Origin: Candidatus Martarchaeota archaeon
Lineage (GTDB): Archaea; Micrarchaeota; Micrarchaeia; Micrarchaeales; Micrarchaeaceae
Assembly (NCBI GenBank): GCA_023485645.1
Contig: JAMCZM010000027.1
Span: forward strand, 1 to 9,875
Reading direction: 5' to 3'
Length of the DNA stretch: 9,875 bases
Numbering within the stretch: position 1 is the stretch's first letter; the number at the start of each line of letters is the position of its first letter. Below are positions 1-6,381 of the stretch, one piece after another. The translations under genes were made by a program, and so were the position numbers. The notes under the pieces were generated by a model, which was not told where the DNA came from, searched no databases, and saw nothing but the letters and a program-made list of their open reading frames with translations.

Positions 1-25
1 TAATAGGCAATTTATTTATTTTCAT
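1..25 (-). CDS. Start of a fourth operon gene, cut by the window edge
   Basis: On the minus strand a GGTG Shine-Dalgarno (31-34) lies five bases before an ATG at 25-23, 11 bases beyond the stop codon of the PP-loop gene. The frame stays open to the edge and gives only eight residues, MKINKLPI. Spacing and ribosome site match the other genes of this operon, so a real gene start is likely. Function cannot be assigned. The opening would fit the first strand of a ParB-like domain, which often begins with a similar K-I-x-K-[IL]-P-I string, but eight residues prove nothing. Confidence 0.45.
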
Positions 26-36
26 TAAAACACCAT

Positions 37-825
37 TCACATATACCCTAAGGCTCTCAACTTTTGCATTACATATTCTTTTTCTTTATCCTGCTGCCTC
101 CCAGATCTCTCTTCTATTTTAGTAGTTGAGAGTTCTTTTATTATATCATTGATATTTTTAGCATCAGATTTGATTGGTATTGTGCATCTTGTACATCCAA
201 GGCTTCTATATCTATATCCGTTCCTTGATATATATAAAGGATTAATTGGGATCTTATTTTTTTTAGTATATGTCCAGATATCTATCTCATTCCAGTCTAG
301 CAATGGATGAATGCGTATATGTCCTTTATTATCTAGTTTTGATGAATAATCATTCCATAACTCTGTAGGCTGTTCTTTATAGTTCCATTTAAAATTTTCA
401 TCCCTAGGGCTCATATACCTTTCTTTTCTTCTTATTCCCTGTTCATCTCTTCTTATAGATACTATGAGTGCGTCAAATCCATAATCTACCATGACCTTCT
501 TTAACGCATCTGTTTTATTTGAGCCACAACAACTAAATCCTGAAAGCTCTTTATTTATTTTGCTTTTTGCAACGATAAGATTAAGTTTCCATTTTTTTGT
601 AAGCATATCCCTAAACTCATATGTTTCGGGAAAGTCAATACCATTGTCTATATGTATGATTGGAAATGGCACCTTTCCCATAAACGCCTTTCTTGCAATG
701 GCTAGCATAGATGTTGAATCTTTTCCCATACTCCATAATCCTGCAATATTTTTAAATTTTGATTGGGCCTCTCTAATTATATATATACTTTTTTCTTCCA
801 ACTGATCTAGGTCCTGTTTTATCAT
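37..825 (-). CDS. CysD/PAPS-reductase-like PP-loop enzyme
   Basis: This 262-residue protein belongs to the adenine nucleotide alpha-hydrolase (PP-loop) superfamily and is closest in layout to CysD, the small subunit of sulfate adenylyltransferase (about 300 residues), and its PAPS-reductase-like relatives. Visible landmarks are the PP-loop SMGKDST (32-38), YEFRD (69-73), a Cys-Cys-Gly with a following Lys-Thr (99-105), RRDE (125-128), RIHPLLDW (171-178), GCTRC (210-214) and ERSGR (239-243), with a C-terminal LRALGYM. The two Cys pairs could bind metal or take part in redox chemistry; CysD itself lacks the CxxC. No CysN GTPase partner is visible, so sulfate activation is not shown. The start at 825 is set by a GAGTGA ribosome site that overlaps the upstream gene's stop codon, leaving a four-base gap. 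Alternatives are an APS/PAPS reductase or a nucleic-acid thiolation enzyme. The superfamily is certain, the substrate is not. Confidence 0.85.
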   Translation of the reverse strand: MIKQDLDQLEEKSIYIIREAQSKFKNIAGLWSMGKDSTSMLAIARKAFMGKVPFPIIHIDNGIDFPETYEFRDMLTKKWKLNLIVAKSKINKELSGFSCCGSNKTDALKKVMVDYGFDALIVSIRRDEQGIRRKERYMSPRDENFKWNYKEQPTELWNDYSSKLDNKGHIRIHPLLDWNEIDIWTYTKKNKIPINPLYISRNGYRYRSLGCTRCTIPIKSDAKNINDIIKELSTTKIEERSGRQQDKEKEYVMQKLRALGYM

Positions 826-829
826 TTTA

Positions 830-1114
830 TCACTCTATCATATTTGCATTTTTAATGCCTTTTAAATATATTGTAGCTCCACATATTTCACTATTCTTTA
901 TCATAAATAGTGGTACGTTGCCAATAAGCTTCTTTTTATTAGAATACAATTCAATATAAGCATTTTTTAATCCTTTATTATTTTTTAATAATTTTTCCTT
1001 ATAAACTACTCTATAATATTTTATGTTGCTTATTTTCAATTTTTTAGAGAACAGTTCCCATTCATGTTCTGTTGGATTTTTCCATAAAGCTTTCATATTT
1101 ATATCAATTGCCAT
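830..1114 (-). CDS. Unrecognised 94-residue lysine-rich protein
   Basis: I do not recognise this family. The protein is 94 residues, rich in Lys, Asn and Ile, with no membrane segment and a single Cys (78). It opens with a Trp-containing segment (ALWKNPTEHEW, 9-19) and continues with alternating hydrophobic and basic stretches that suggest a mixed alpha/beta fold. It is the middle gene of an operon: its ATG lies seven bases after the RHH gene's TAG, with the ribosome site AGTGAT starting inside that stop codon, and its TGA lies four bases before the PP-loop gene. Such tight coupling argues that it is translated and works with its neighbours, perhaps as a partner of the PP-loop enzyme or of the RHH protein. 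That role is inference only. Confidence 0.7.
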   Translation of the reverse strand: MAIDINMKALWKNPTEHEWELFSKKLKISNIKYYRVVYKEKLLKNNKGLKNAYIELYSNKKKLIGNVPLFMIKNSEICGATIYLKGIKNANMIE

Positions 1115-1121
1115 ACTATCA

Positions 1122-1322
1122 CTAAATATAACCCAATGCGCTTAATTTCTTTTTTATACTGCTATTTGTATTTTTCTGTTCCATATCAACAATCGATTCT
1201 CTTAATATATATGTAACATAATCTGAAACCGATGAAAAACCAGTATTACCGATGCGTTTTTGTATTTTTTCAAATAAAGGTTTGGGTATTGTTATGGTGG
1301 TATATTTACGTTCTTTTATCAT
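1122..1322 (-). CDS. Ribbon-helix-helix (CopG/Arc-type) regulator
   Basis: A 66-residue RHH DNA-binding protein. The beta strand that enters the major groove is KYTTITIP (6-13), helix 1 is about 15-25, and the second helix carries FSSVSDYVTYILRE (29-42), the usual RHH pattern. A short tail ends in KKKLSALGYI (57-66). The open frame extends upstream to 1460, but I place the start at 1322, directly before the RHH strand, because the extra residues look like translated promoter sequence. GTGAT precedes this ATG. RHH proteins bind DNA as dimers of dimers and often repress their own operon; the palindrome and tandem repeats just upstream fit this. It leads the operon with the 94-residue protein and the PP-loop enzyme, an architecture shared with toxin-antitoxin loci, although no known toxin fold is visible. 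Confidence 0.88.
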   Translation of the reverse strand: MIKERKYTTITIPKPLFEKIQKRIGNTGFSSVSDYVTYILRESIVDMEQKNTNSSIKKKLSALGYI

Positions 1323-1331
1323 AATATCACT

Positions 1332-1361
1332 TAATGTTATAACATTATAATACATTATAAT
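1332..1361. promoter_or_regulatory. Probable RHH operator: palindrome plus tandem repeat
   Basis: A perfect 16-base palindrome TAATGTTATAACATTA (1332-1347) overlaps two exact tandem copies of the 10-mer ACATTATAAT (1342-1351 and 1352-1361). The repeat period of ten bases places the half-sites on one face of the helix, as RHH tetramers require. The block begins ten bases upstream of the RHH start codon and lies between it and a TATA-like stretch on the minus strand (about 1358-1368), so occupancy should block transcription of the RHH operon. The repeats are seen directly; the regulator assignment is inferred. Confidence 0.6.
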
Positions 1362-1368
1362 ATAAAAA
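1358..1368 (-). promoter_or_regulatory. TATA-like element of the RHH operon
   Basis: On the minus strand the sequence TTTTATATTAT lies about 36 to 46 bases before the RHH start codon. This is suitable for a transcript starting near 1335, within the palindrome. It partly overlaps the second tandem operator repeat. Confidence 0.4.
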
Positions 1369-1476
1369 GCTATCTGATTGTTGGCCAATTTTTTAATTAA
1401 AGATATATTAGTTATCAACCTATAACGTTTGAACATTATAGTAAATAGGAATAGATACAATTGTATTTATAAAAAT

Positions 1477-1484
1477 AAAAAAAA
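1477..1484 (-). terminator. Poly-T terminator after the DUF929 gene
   Basis: Eight consecutive A on the plus strand read as T8 on the minus strand, about 60 bases past the DUF929 stop codon, with further T-rich DNA around it. Archaeal RNA polymerase terminates at such T-tracts without a hairpin. The rest of 1370-1543 is AT-rich and holds no gene that I can support. Confidence 0.4.
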
Positions 1485-1543
1485 GAGATTAATTACCAAT
1501 TTTTATTAATAAAAAAGTTAATATTTAAAATAACTAGATATTA

Positions 1544-2320
1544 TTATTTGCATGCAGGCGCGCTATTATTTAATATGGTGCATATTTGTGATGTAAATAC
1601 GTCCGCTGTACCTATTATTGCTTGGGCTTGCGCTGTATTGGGATTATTCAAATCAGATTCTATTGTACTCCAATTCATGTTATCTATTAATTGTGGTGTT
1701 GTTAATGCACCTACTTGTATAGAATAATTTCCAAAATCAATAAATGGTATACTTCCACCTTTATTAAATTTAGAAAATGTATTGCTTTCAAAAGTTGTTA
1801 AGTTTTGTAATTTCGGATAATTACTTAGGTTTGCATTAAATACATTCGTTTGTAATTCTACTGAAGTGAAATTTATCAGAGAACTCGAATAACTTGAATT
1901 GTAAAATGTGAATGTTGGAGTTGAAGGATATGAATCTGATGCGCTTGATGTCATGTAATGTAATTTAGTAAAATTGCCAAATCTCATGAGCGCTAATATT
2001 AATCCCCAACGTGTTACTGCACAAAATGGGCAATAATCAGCTCCAATATATAGAACTTCTGGCTTTCCATTAATATTTAGAAGTGTATAAGGGGTTTTTT
2101 GAACAGGCAGATTTGATGCTATACCGTTGCCTATATCCGTTTTTAATGTTTTATTATTTGCAATGGCACTTAATTTTGTTATAAATGAATTGTTTACTAC
2201 CATATTGTCATATGATACTGATGACGTATTTACACTGCCTTGACTATTCATATAAAATATAACGATAGCGACAACTATTACCGCAAGAATTAATATAATA
2301 ATATTTTTAGATATTGCCAT
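1544..2320 (-). CDS. DUF929 family membrane-anchored thioredoxin-like protein
   Basis: A 258-residue protein with one N-terminal membrane segment (about 7-23) followed by a Ser/Thr/Asn-rich domain that should face outside the cell. The domain has a thioredoxin-like fold: strand [10 protein letters not shown] leads to CPFC at 97-100, then the helix [14 protein letters not shown], and SIPFIDFGN (190-198) carries the Pro equivalent to the cis-proline of thioredoxins. Two further Cys near the end (247 and 257) could form a structural disulfide. This matches DUF929, a family known from Thermoplasma and Sulfolobus relatives; a role in oxidative folding of surface proteins is plausible but unproven. 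I start at 2320 rather than at the ATG at 2344 because GGTG lies seven bases before it and the N-terminus then leads directly into the membrane helix. Several N-x-S/T sites suggest glycosylation. It is transcribed alone, divergently from tRNA-Trp. Confidence 0.88.
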   Translation of the reverse strand: MAISKNIIILILAVIVVAIVIFYMNSQGSVNTSSVSYDNMVVNNSFITKLSAIANNKTLKTDIGNGIASNLPVQKTPYTLLNINGKPEVLYIGADYCPFCAVTRWGLILALMRFGNFTKLHYMTSSASDSYPSTPTFTFYNSSYSSSLINFTSVELQTNVFNANLSNYPKLQNLTTFESNTFSKFNKGGSIPFIDFGNYSIQVGALTTPQLIDNMNWSTIESDLNNPNTAQAQAIIGTADVFTSQICTILNNSAPACK

Positions 2321-2360
2321 ATACACACCGAAAATATAATACATATTTAATTATTAACAC

Positions 2361-2370
2361 ATTTATAAAA
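2361..2370 (-). promoter_or_regulatory. TATA box of the DUF929 gene
   Basis: Minus-strand TTTTATAAAT lies about 40 to 50 bases upstream of the chosen start codon, allowing a short leader that carries the GGTG ribosome site. Confidence 0.4.
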
Positions 2371-2418
2371 ATATATCTTATCTTTAAGCTTATGTTAATT
2401 TTACATAAATTGATATAG

Positions 2419-2426
2419 TATAAATA
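2419..2426 (+). promoter_or_regulatory. TATA box of tRNA-Trp
   Basis: TATAAATA centred about 34 bases before the mature tRNA 5' end, consistent with transcription starting a few bases upstream of the tRNA and removal of a short leader by RNase P. Confidence 0.5.
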
Positions 2427-2456
2427 AATGCTTATCTTAATATAGTTGTGCTATAA

Positions 2457-2594
2457 GGGGTTGTGGCGTAACTTGGCAGCGCGGCAGGCTCCAGATGTTT
2501 ATCAGATATTAATGAGCTAATGCGATGATTATGATCTGGAATTTTGAAAATATGAAGTTACCTGCACGTCGGGGTTCAAATCCCCGCGACCCCA
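2457..2594 (+). tRNA. tRNA-Trp (CCA anticodon) with a 65-nt intron
   Basis: All arms can be folded by hand. The acceptor stem pairs GGGGTTG (2457-2463) with CGACCCC (2587-2593), with one G-U pair. The D arm is 2466-2482 with GG in the loop. The anticodon stem pairs GCAGG (2484-2488) with CCTGC (2561-2565). The T arm pairs CGGGG (2570-2574) with CCCCG (2582-2586) around TTCAAAT. The anticodon is CCA at 2491-2493, giving tRNA-Trp; the discriminator is A2594 and CCA is not encoded. The two anticodon-arm halves are separated by an intron at the usual archaeal place between positions 37 and 38. Archaeal tRNA-Trp genes very often carry an intron here. Confidence 0.95.
2495..2559 (+). ncRNA. tRNA-Trp intron, possible box C/D guide RNA
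   Basis: This is the intron removed by the archaeal splicing endonuclease. A relaxed bulge-helix-bulge can be drawn: CTCC of the anticodon loop against GAAG (2554-2557) with one mismatch, and TTA (2558-2560) as the 3' bulge. Inside the intron ATCTGGA (2534-2540) is complementary to TCCAGAT (2490-2496), spanning the anticodon. C34 (2491) pairs with G2539, exactly five bases upstream of TTGA (2544-2547), a D-box-like sequence. GCGATGA (2522-2528) differs from a box C consensus by one base. This resembles the haloarchaeal tRNA-Trp intron that guides 2'-O-methylation of C34. I could not identify convincing boxes for a second guide. Confidence 0.5.
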
Positions 2595-2709
2595 GGCTCA
2601 AAATATACTAATTAATACAATATTAATTTTTCCTTATATTTAAATGCTTATACTTTTTATGATATGTAAAACATTGTTTTTATTAAAGAAAGTATTTTAA
2701 TAAATCATT

Positions 2710-2728
2710 AAGGAAATATTATAATTAT
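2710..2728 (+). promoter_or_regulatory. BRE and TATA box for a leaderless transcript
   Basis: A purine-rich BRE-like AAGGAAA (2710-2716) is followed by TATTATAATTAT, centred about 30 bases before the ATG at 2753. There is no Shine-Dalgarno before that ATG, so this promoter probably produces a leaderless mRNA. Confidence 0.5.
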
Positions 2729-2752
2729 GCAATTAACTTATCGCGCGATTTT

Positions 2753-3586
2753 ATGTTTAGAAAATATGGTTATCTAGGTATTTTTTTAATAGCGTTTGCA
2801 GAAATAAACTTCATACTTGTTATACAACCTTTTGCCATGTGGTATATACCGATAGTGTGGTATGGCTATATATTTTTTATTGATGCTGTTGTTTATAAAA
2901 AAAATAAAAGTTCTTTAATAACAAAGTATCCTAAAGAATTCGTTTTTTTATGTCTAGTCTCGATACCTTTTTGGTTGATATTTGAATTATATAATATATA
3001 CACTATGAGTTGGATTTATATTAATTACATATGGTATCTTCATCTTTTTGATTTCACAACAATAATGCCTGCGATACTTGAAACCTTTTCATTATTGAAT
3101 GTATATAAAATAGGCGAACGTTTTGATATTAAAAAACATATAAAAAATAACAACAAAAATGAAAAAAAGAAATTAATATATCCATTGGTATTGGTGGGAG
3201 CTTTAGCTTCATTATTTCCAATAATAAATCCTGAAATCGGATTATCGTTTATATGGATTGGATTGTTTTTACTTTTAGATCCATTAAATTATATAATTAA
3301 ACGACCAAGTATATTGCAGAAAGTGAGCATTGGGAAGAAGAGCATAATGCTGCGAATATGGCTTTCAGGAATAATAATGGGATTTTTCTGGGAGTTTTGG
3401 AATTATCAAGCATATCCAAAATGGTATTATACACTTCCGCTATTTTATATGCCTCAATTTAAGCTCTTTGAAATGCCGCTTACTGGTTATTTAGGGTATC
3501 TACCATTCGCCGCTGAAGTATTCTTGTTTTTTGCATTATTTCGATCATTCATATTTAAGGGAAAAAATGACCTTATCATGATGTAA
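2753..3586 (+). CDS. Uncharacterised polytopic membrane protein with internal duplication
   Basis: A 277-residue, strongly hydrophobic protein with about seven or eight predicted membrane segments and a basic loop near 125-140. I do not recognise a named family. The two halves resemble each other: W36-x-G38, D44 and Y48, then W74-x-x-F-E78-x-x-N81 and W87 in the first half recur as W168-x-G170, D176 and Y180, then W213-E214-F-x-N217 and W224 in the second. Conserved Trp, Glu and Asn inside membrane helices suggest an active or ligand-binding site, as in small membrane enzymes such as lycopene cyclase-type or isoprenoid-modifying proteins, but that is speculation. The start at 2753 has no ribosome site; no in-frame ATG, GTG or TTG lies nearby upstream and a BRE/TATA element is placed for leaderless transcription. 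It is probably transcribed alone, with a separate promoter for thyA. Confidence 0.8.
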   Translation: MFRKYGYLGIFLIAFAEINFILVIQPFAMWYIPIVWYGYIFFIDAVVYKKNKSSLITKYPKEFVFLCLVSIPFWLIFELYNIYTMSWIYINYIWYLHLFDFTTIMPAILETFSLLNVYKIGERFDIKKHIKNNNKNEKKKLIYPLVLVGALASLFPIINPEIGLSFIWIGLFLLLDPLNYIIKRPSILQKVSIGKKSIMLRIWLSGIIMGFFWEFWNYQAYPKWYYTLPLFYMPQFKLFEMPLTGYLGYLPFAAEVFLFFALFRSFIFKGKNDLIMM

Positions 3587-3675
3587 TATATGTTGGAGTT
3601 ATAATGCCAATTTTCTGGTTTTATTATTATAGAAATATATTAATACTTTAAATATAGAGGTTAGGTGGTATTAGT

Positions 3676-4644
3676 ATGTTTACGGTAAAAGATTTTTTGG
3701 ATAAAGCTAAAGCGTCAAATTCCTATGATGTTAATAATTTTAATAAACTAATAAGAAAAGAAAATACAGTGGATGAAAGTTATTTTGAAATAGTTAATAA
3801 AATACTAGGTGAAGGCTTAATAAAGGAAAACAGAACAGGGGTTCCAACTCTTGTAATACCTACCGCAATATTTGAGCATAATATGTCAAATGGTTTTCCA
3901 ATTTTAACTACAAAAAAGGTATCATTTAGGCTTATTGCAACTGAGTTAGAATTTTTTATAAAAGGAATAACTGATAAAAAATGGCTGCAAGATCGTAATA
4001 ATCATATCTGGGATGATTGGGCAACACCGAAAAAGGTCAAATATGGAACATCAGATCATGAGAAAAAGATGATGTATGAAGAGCGGGATCTTGGTCCAAT
4101 ATATGGTTTTCAATGGAGGTATTTTAACGCTGTGTATGAAGGATTTGATGTTAATTATGATGATAAGGGTGTAGATCAGCTGAAAAATCTCGTAAAAAAG
4201 TTAAAAACAGATCCAAATGACAGGCGTATGCTAGTTTCTGCATGGAATCCATTGCAATTGTGGGAGATGGCGCTTCCACCATGTCATTATAGCTTTCAAG
4301 TTACTGTTATAGATGGTGAGTTAAATTTATCATGGAATCAAAGATCTGTGGATACTATGATTGGACTGCCATTTAATATAGCTAGTTACGCATTATTATT
4401 GCATCTTTTGGCGAAAGAATCAAATCTAAAGGAAGGAAAACTTACAGGGTTTCTTAGTGATGTGCATATATATGAAAATCATTTGGGTGGTGCAATAGAG
4501 CAATTAAAACGTGATCCTAAGGCATATAAACCTCCAAAAATAAGGACAGAAAAATTTAGCAGCATATTTGAATGGAGTGCAAATGATACTATACTTGAAA
4601 ATTATCAGAGCTATCCAAAAATAGATTTTGATATAGCAGTTTAA
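3676..4644 (+). CDS. thyA: Thymidylate synthase ThyA
   Basis: Converts dUMP to dTMP using methylene-tetrahydrofolate (or an archaeal pterin equivalent). It is the classical ThyA fold, not the flavin-dependent ThyX. Landmarks are RTG (53-55, phosphate-binding Arg), GFPILTTKK (73-81), DRR (182-184), the catalytic Cys in PPCHY (Cys203), NQRS (221-224), GLPFNIASY (230-238) and HIY (264-266). At 322 residues it is longer than the 264 of E. coli, because of an N-terminal extension of about 35 residues and an insertion between WDDWATP and LGPIYG (118-138). The start is well supported by AGGTGG (3663-3668) seven bases upstream, and no internal Met could replace it, so the extension is real. It lies 68 bases upstream of the PAP2 gene and may share its transcript. 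Confidence 0.96.
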   Translation: MFTVKDFLDKAKASNSYDVNNFNKLIRKENTVDESYFEIVNKILGEGLIKENRTGVPTLVIPTAIFEHNMSNGFPILTTKKVSFRLIATELEFFIKGITDKKWLQDRNNHIWDDWATPKKVKYGTSDHEKKMMYEERDLGPIYGFQWRYFNAVYEGFDVNYDDKGVDQLKNLVKKLKTDPNDRRMLVSAWNPLQLWEMALPPCHYSFQVTVIDGELNLSWNQRSVDTMIGLPFNIASYALLLHLLAKESNLKEGKLTGFLSDVHIYENHLGGAIEQLKRDPKAYKPPKIRTEKFSSIFEWSANDTILENYQSYPKIDFDIAV

Positions 4645-4712
4645 CTTAAATCTGTTAAAACAGTTTAAATAATTATTTAGTTATACCTATGTAATTTGTT
4701 AGTGGTGTATAA

Positions 4713-5288
4713 ATGTCTTCAATAGTAAATTCACTTAATATTTGGGCTTTTCACGCAGTGCTCGGAATTGCAAGTCCATGGCTTAATACTGTAATGAGTC
4801 TTTTAGCACAAAGCTATTATCTTATAATACCTATAGTCGCGATATATCTATTTTTGAAAAAGGACAAGAGTGTGTTCGCTTTTGTTATCGGTGCTGTTAT
4901 TGTTTTTATAGTAACAGATATAATAAAAATGATTGTGATGGAGCCACGGCCATGTAGTGTTTCAGACTTGCAATGGATAAATCATGTAGGATGTGAGTCA
5001 AGTTATTCATTTCCATCAAATCATGCAACGGTCTTAACAGGATTGTCATTTTTTCTTGCAAAATATAAGTATCTAAGAGTTCTTTATATAATTTGGGTAG
5101 TTCTTGTATTGTTTGGAAGGGTATACCTTGGCGCACATTATTTAACAGACGTAATAGTCGGTGTTGTGTTAAGCATAATATTTTATTACATAATACTTAA
5201 GAAAAAGAATGTGATAAATAATATATTTTCAAAAATACTACATAAAATAGCAAAGCCTATATATCCAAAAGAATTTGTTAATGATTGA
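4713..5288 (+). CDS. PAP2-family membrane phosphatase
   Basis: A 191-residue integral membrane protein of the phosphatidic acid phosphatase type 2 superfamily, with about five or six membrane helices. All three signature motifs are visible: K72-x6-RP (79-80), SFPSNH (99-104, replacing the usual PSGH), and GR(136)VYLGAH(142)YLTD(146), giving the Lys, Arg and His that hold the phosphate and the Asp that supports the nucleophilic His. Cys81 and Cys94 flank the active-site loop and could form a disulfide outside the cell. Likely substrates are lipid or polyprenyl diphosphates, so a role in dolichyl phosphate recycling for glycosylation is plausible but not shown. GGTG precedes the start by six bases. 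The 3' end overlaps the mtnA start by eight bases, so the two genes are probably translationally coupled. Confidence 0.92.
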   Translation: MSSIVNSLNIWAFHAVLGIASPWLNTVMSLLAQSYYLIIPIVAIYLFLKKDKSVFAFVIGAVIVFIVTDIIKMIVMEPRPCSVSDLQWINHVGCESSYSFPSNHATVLTGLSFFLAKYKYLRVLYIIWVVLVLFGRVYLGAHYLTDVIVGVVLSIIFYYIILKKKNVINNIFSKILHKIAKPIYPKEFVND

Positions 5289-6381
5289 TGGTTTGATGAA
5301 AACTAATTTTTCTAAAATTGTGCCAATAAGTTGGTTGGATGATTCGAAAGAGATAAGATGGCTTGATAATACTAAAATACCATTAGAGACATCCTATGAA
5401 TCTACTAACGATCCTAGCAGGTTAGCATTAGCAATAAAACGATTGGAAATACGTGGGGCACCTGTATTAGGAGAGGCTGGGGCATATGGCGTTGCACTTG
5501 CAATAAATATTGCAAAGGGTAGTCAAAGTGAAGTTATGGATTATACAAATAAAATAGCAGAAATGCTCTCAAATACAAGGCCTACTGCAGTTAATCTTTC
5601 ATGGGGTATAAATCATGTTCTAAACGAAGTCAATAATGCATATAAGCGTGGTATTGATATAGATGAATTAAGAAAACTAGCTATATTAACTGCAAAACGT
5701 GTTCAATCTGATAATATAGAAGCTACCTATAAGATAGGTGAATATGGCAAGTCGCTAATAGAAAATGGGGATGTCATTATGACTGTATGCAATGCTGGCG
5801 CACTTGCATGTGATGGTATAGGTACGGCTACGGCACCTTTAAGGGCAGCGTGGGCCGAAGGCAAAAAGTTTGAGGTTATAGCAACTGAAACAAGACCGCT
5901 ATTGCAGGGATCGAGGCTTACTGCATGGGAGCTTAATGTTGATGGGATACCAACACGTGTAATAACTGATAATGCAGCCGCACATATAATGGAGAGAAAT
6001 GGTGTAACTAAAATTTTCGCAGGGGCTGATCGCATACTTTCAAATGGTATTGTATATAACAAAATAGGCACATTTGGATTATCTATACTTGCGCATTATT
6101 TCAAAAATGTAGGTTTTTATGTATGTGCTCCAACTTCAACTATAGATTTTAAAAGTATGGAGTCTGATGTAAAAATAGAGCAGCGTCATGAATCAGAAGT
6201 TAAAGTTGTAATGGGGAAAGTTAAGATAGCACCAGACTCTGTGGGCGCTATAAATCCAGCATTTGATAGAACGCCACCAGAACTTATAAGTTCAATAATA
6301 ACAGAACTTGGCATAGCTAGATATCCTTATACTAATTCAATTTTAAAATTGCTTTCGAATCCTAAAAATATGGGCAAATAA
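5281..6381 (+). CDS. mtnA: Methylthioribose-1-phosphate isomerase MtnA
   Basis: Isomerises 5-methylthioribose 1-phosphate to the ribulose form, one step after MTA phosphorylase in methylthioadenosine salvage. The protein (366 residues from this start) belongs to the eIF2B-alpha-like family. Diagnostic features are IRGAPVLGEAGAYG (57-70), TVCNAGALA (168-176) with the catalytic Cys170, ATETRPLLQG (201-210), NAAAHIM (231-237) and GADRI (248-252) with the catalytic Asp250. The Cys motif separates it from ribose-1,5-bisphosphate isomerases and true translation factors. The start is uncertain: ATG 5281, ATG 5296 and TTG 5275 are all possible and none has a strong ribosome site. I chose 5281, which overlaps the PAP2 gene and allows coupling. 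Its TAA directly abuts the stop of the convergent gene at 6382. Confidence 0.94.
   Translation: MIDGLMKTNFSKIVPISWLDDSKEIRWLDNTKIPLETSYESTNDPSRLALAIKRLEIRGAPVLGEAGAYGVALAINIAKGSQSEVMDYTNKIAEMLSNTRPTAVNLSWGINHVLNEVNNAYKRGIDIDELRKLAILTAKRVQSDNIEATYKIGEYGKSLIENGDVIMTVCNAGALACDGIGTATAPLRAAWAEGKKFEVIATETRPLLQGSRLTAWELNVDGIPTRVITDNAAAHIMERNGVTKIFAGADRILSNGIVYNKIGTFGLSILAHYFKNVGFYVCAPTSTIDFKSMESDVKIEQRHESEVKVVMGKVKIAPDSVGAINPAFDRTPPELISSIITELGIARYPYTNSILKLLSNPKNMGK

Noticed and set aside
1323..1460. Longer N-terminus for the RHH protein, starting at 1460
   Set aside because: The extra 46 residues are translated promoter DNA containing the palindrome and tandem repeat; the ATG at 1322 has GTGAT upstream and leads directly into the RHH strand.
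2457..2594. tRNA-Trp as an integration (att) site for a mobile element
   Set aside because: I see no second copy of the tRNA 3' end in the window and no integrase gene or fragment.
2425..2651. Identical 11-mer TAAATGCTTAT at 2425-2435 and 2641-2651, flanking the tRNA
   Set aside because: Both copies lie in AT-rich promoter-like DNA; without other copies or gene-linked spacing this may be chance or a shared promoter pattern.
4646..4669. Imperfect inverted repeat around CTGTTAAAACAG between thyA and the PAP2 gene
   Set aside because: The core arms are only five bases, with mismatches further out and no T-tract, so neither a terminator nor an operator is supported.
5727..6071. Open frame of 114 codons antisense to mtnA
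   Set aside because: It lies wholly within the strongly conserved mtnA gene and has no recognisable protein features or ribosome site; the same holds for shorter antisense frames inside the PP-loop, PAP2, FMN reductase and proline dehydrogenase genes.
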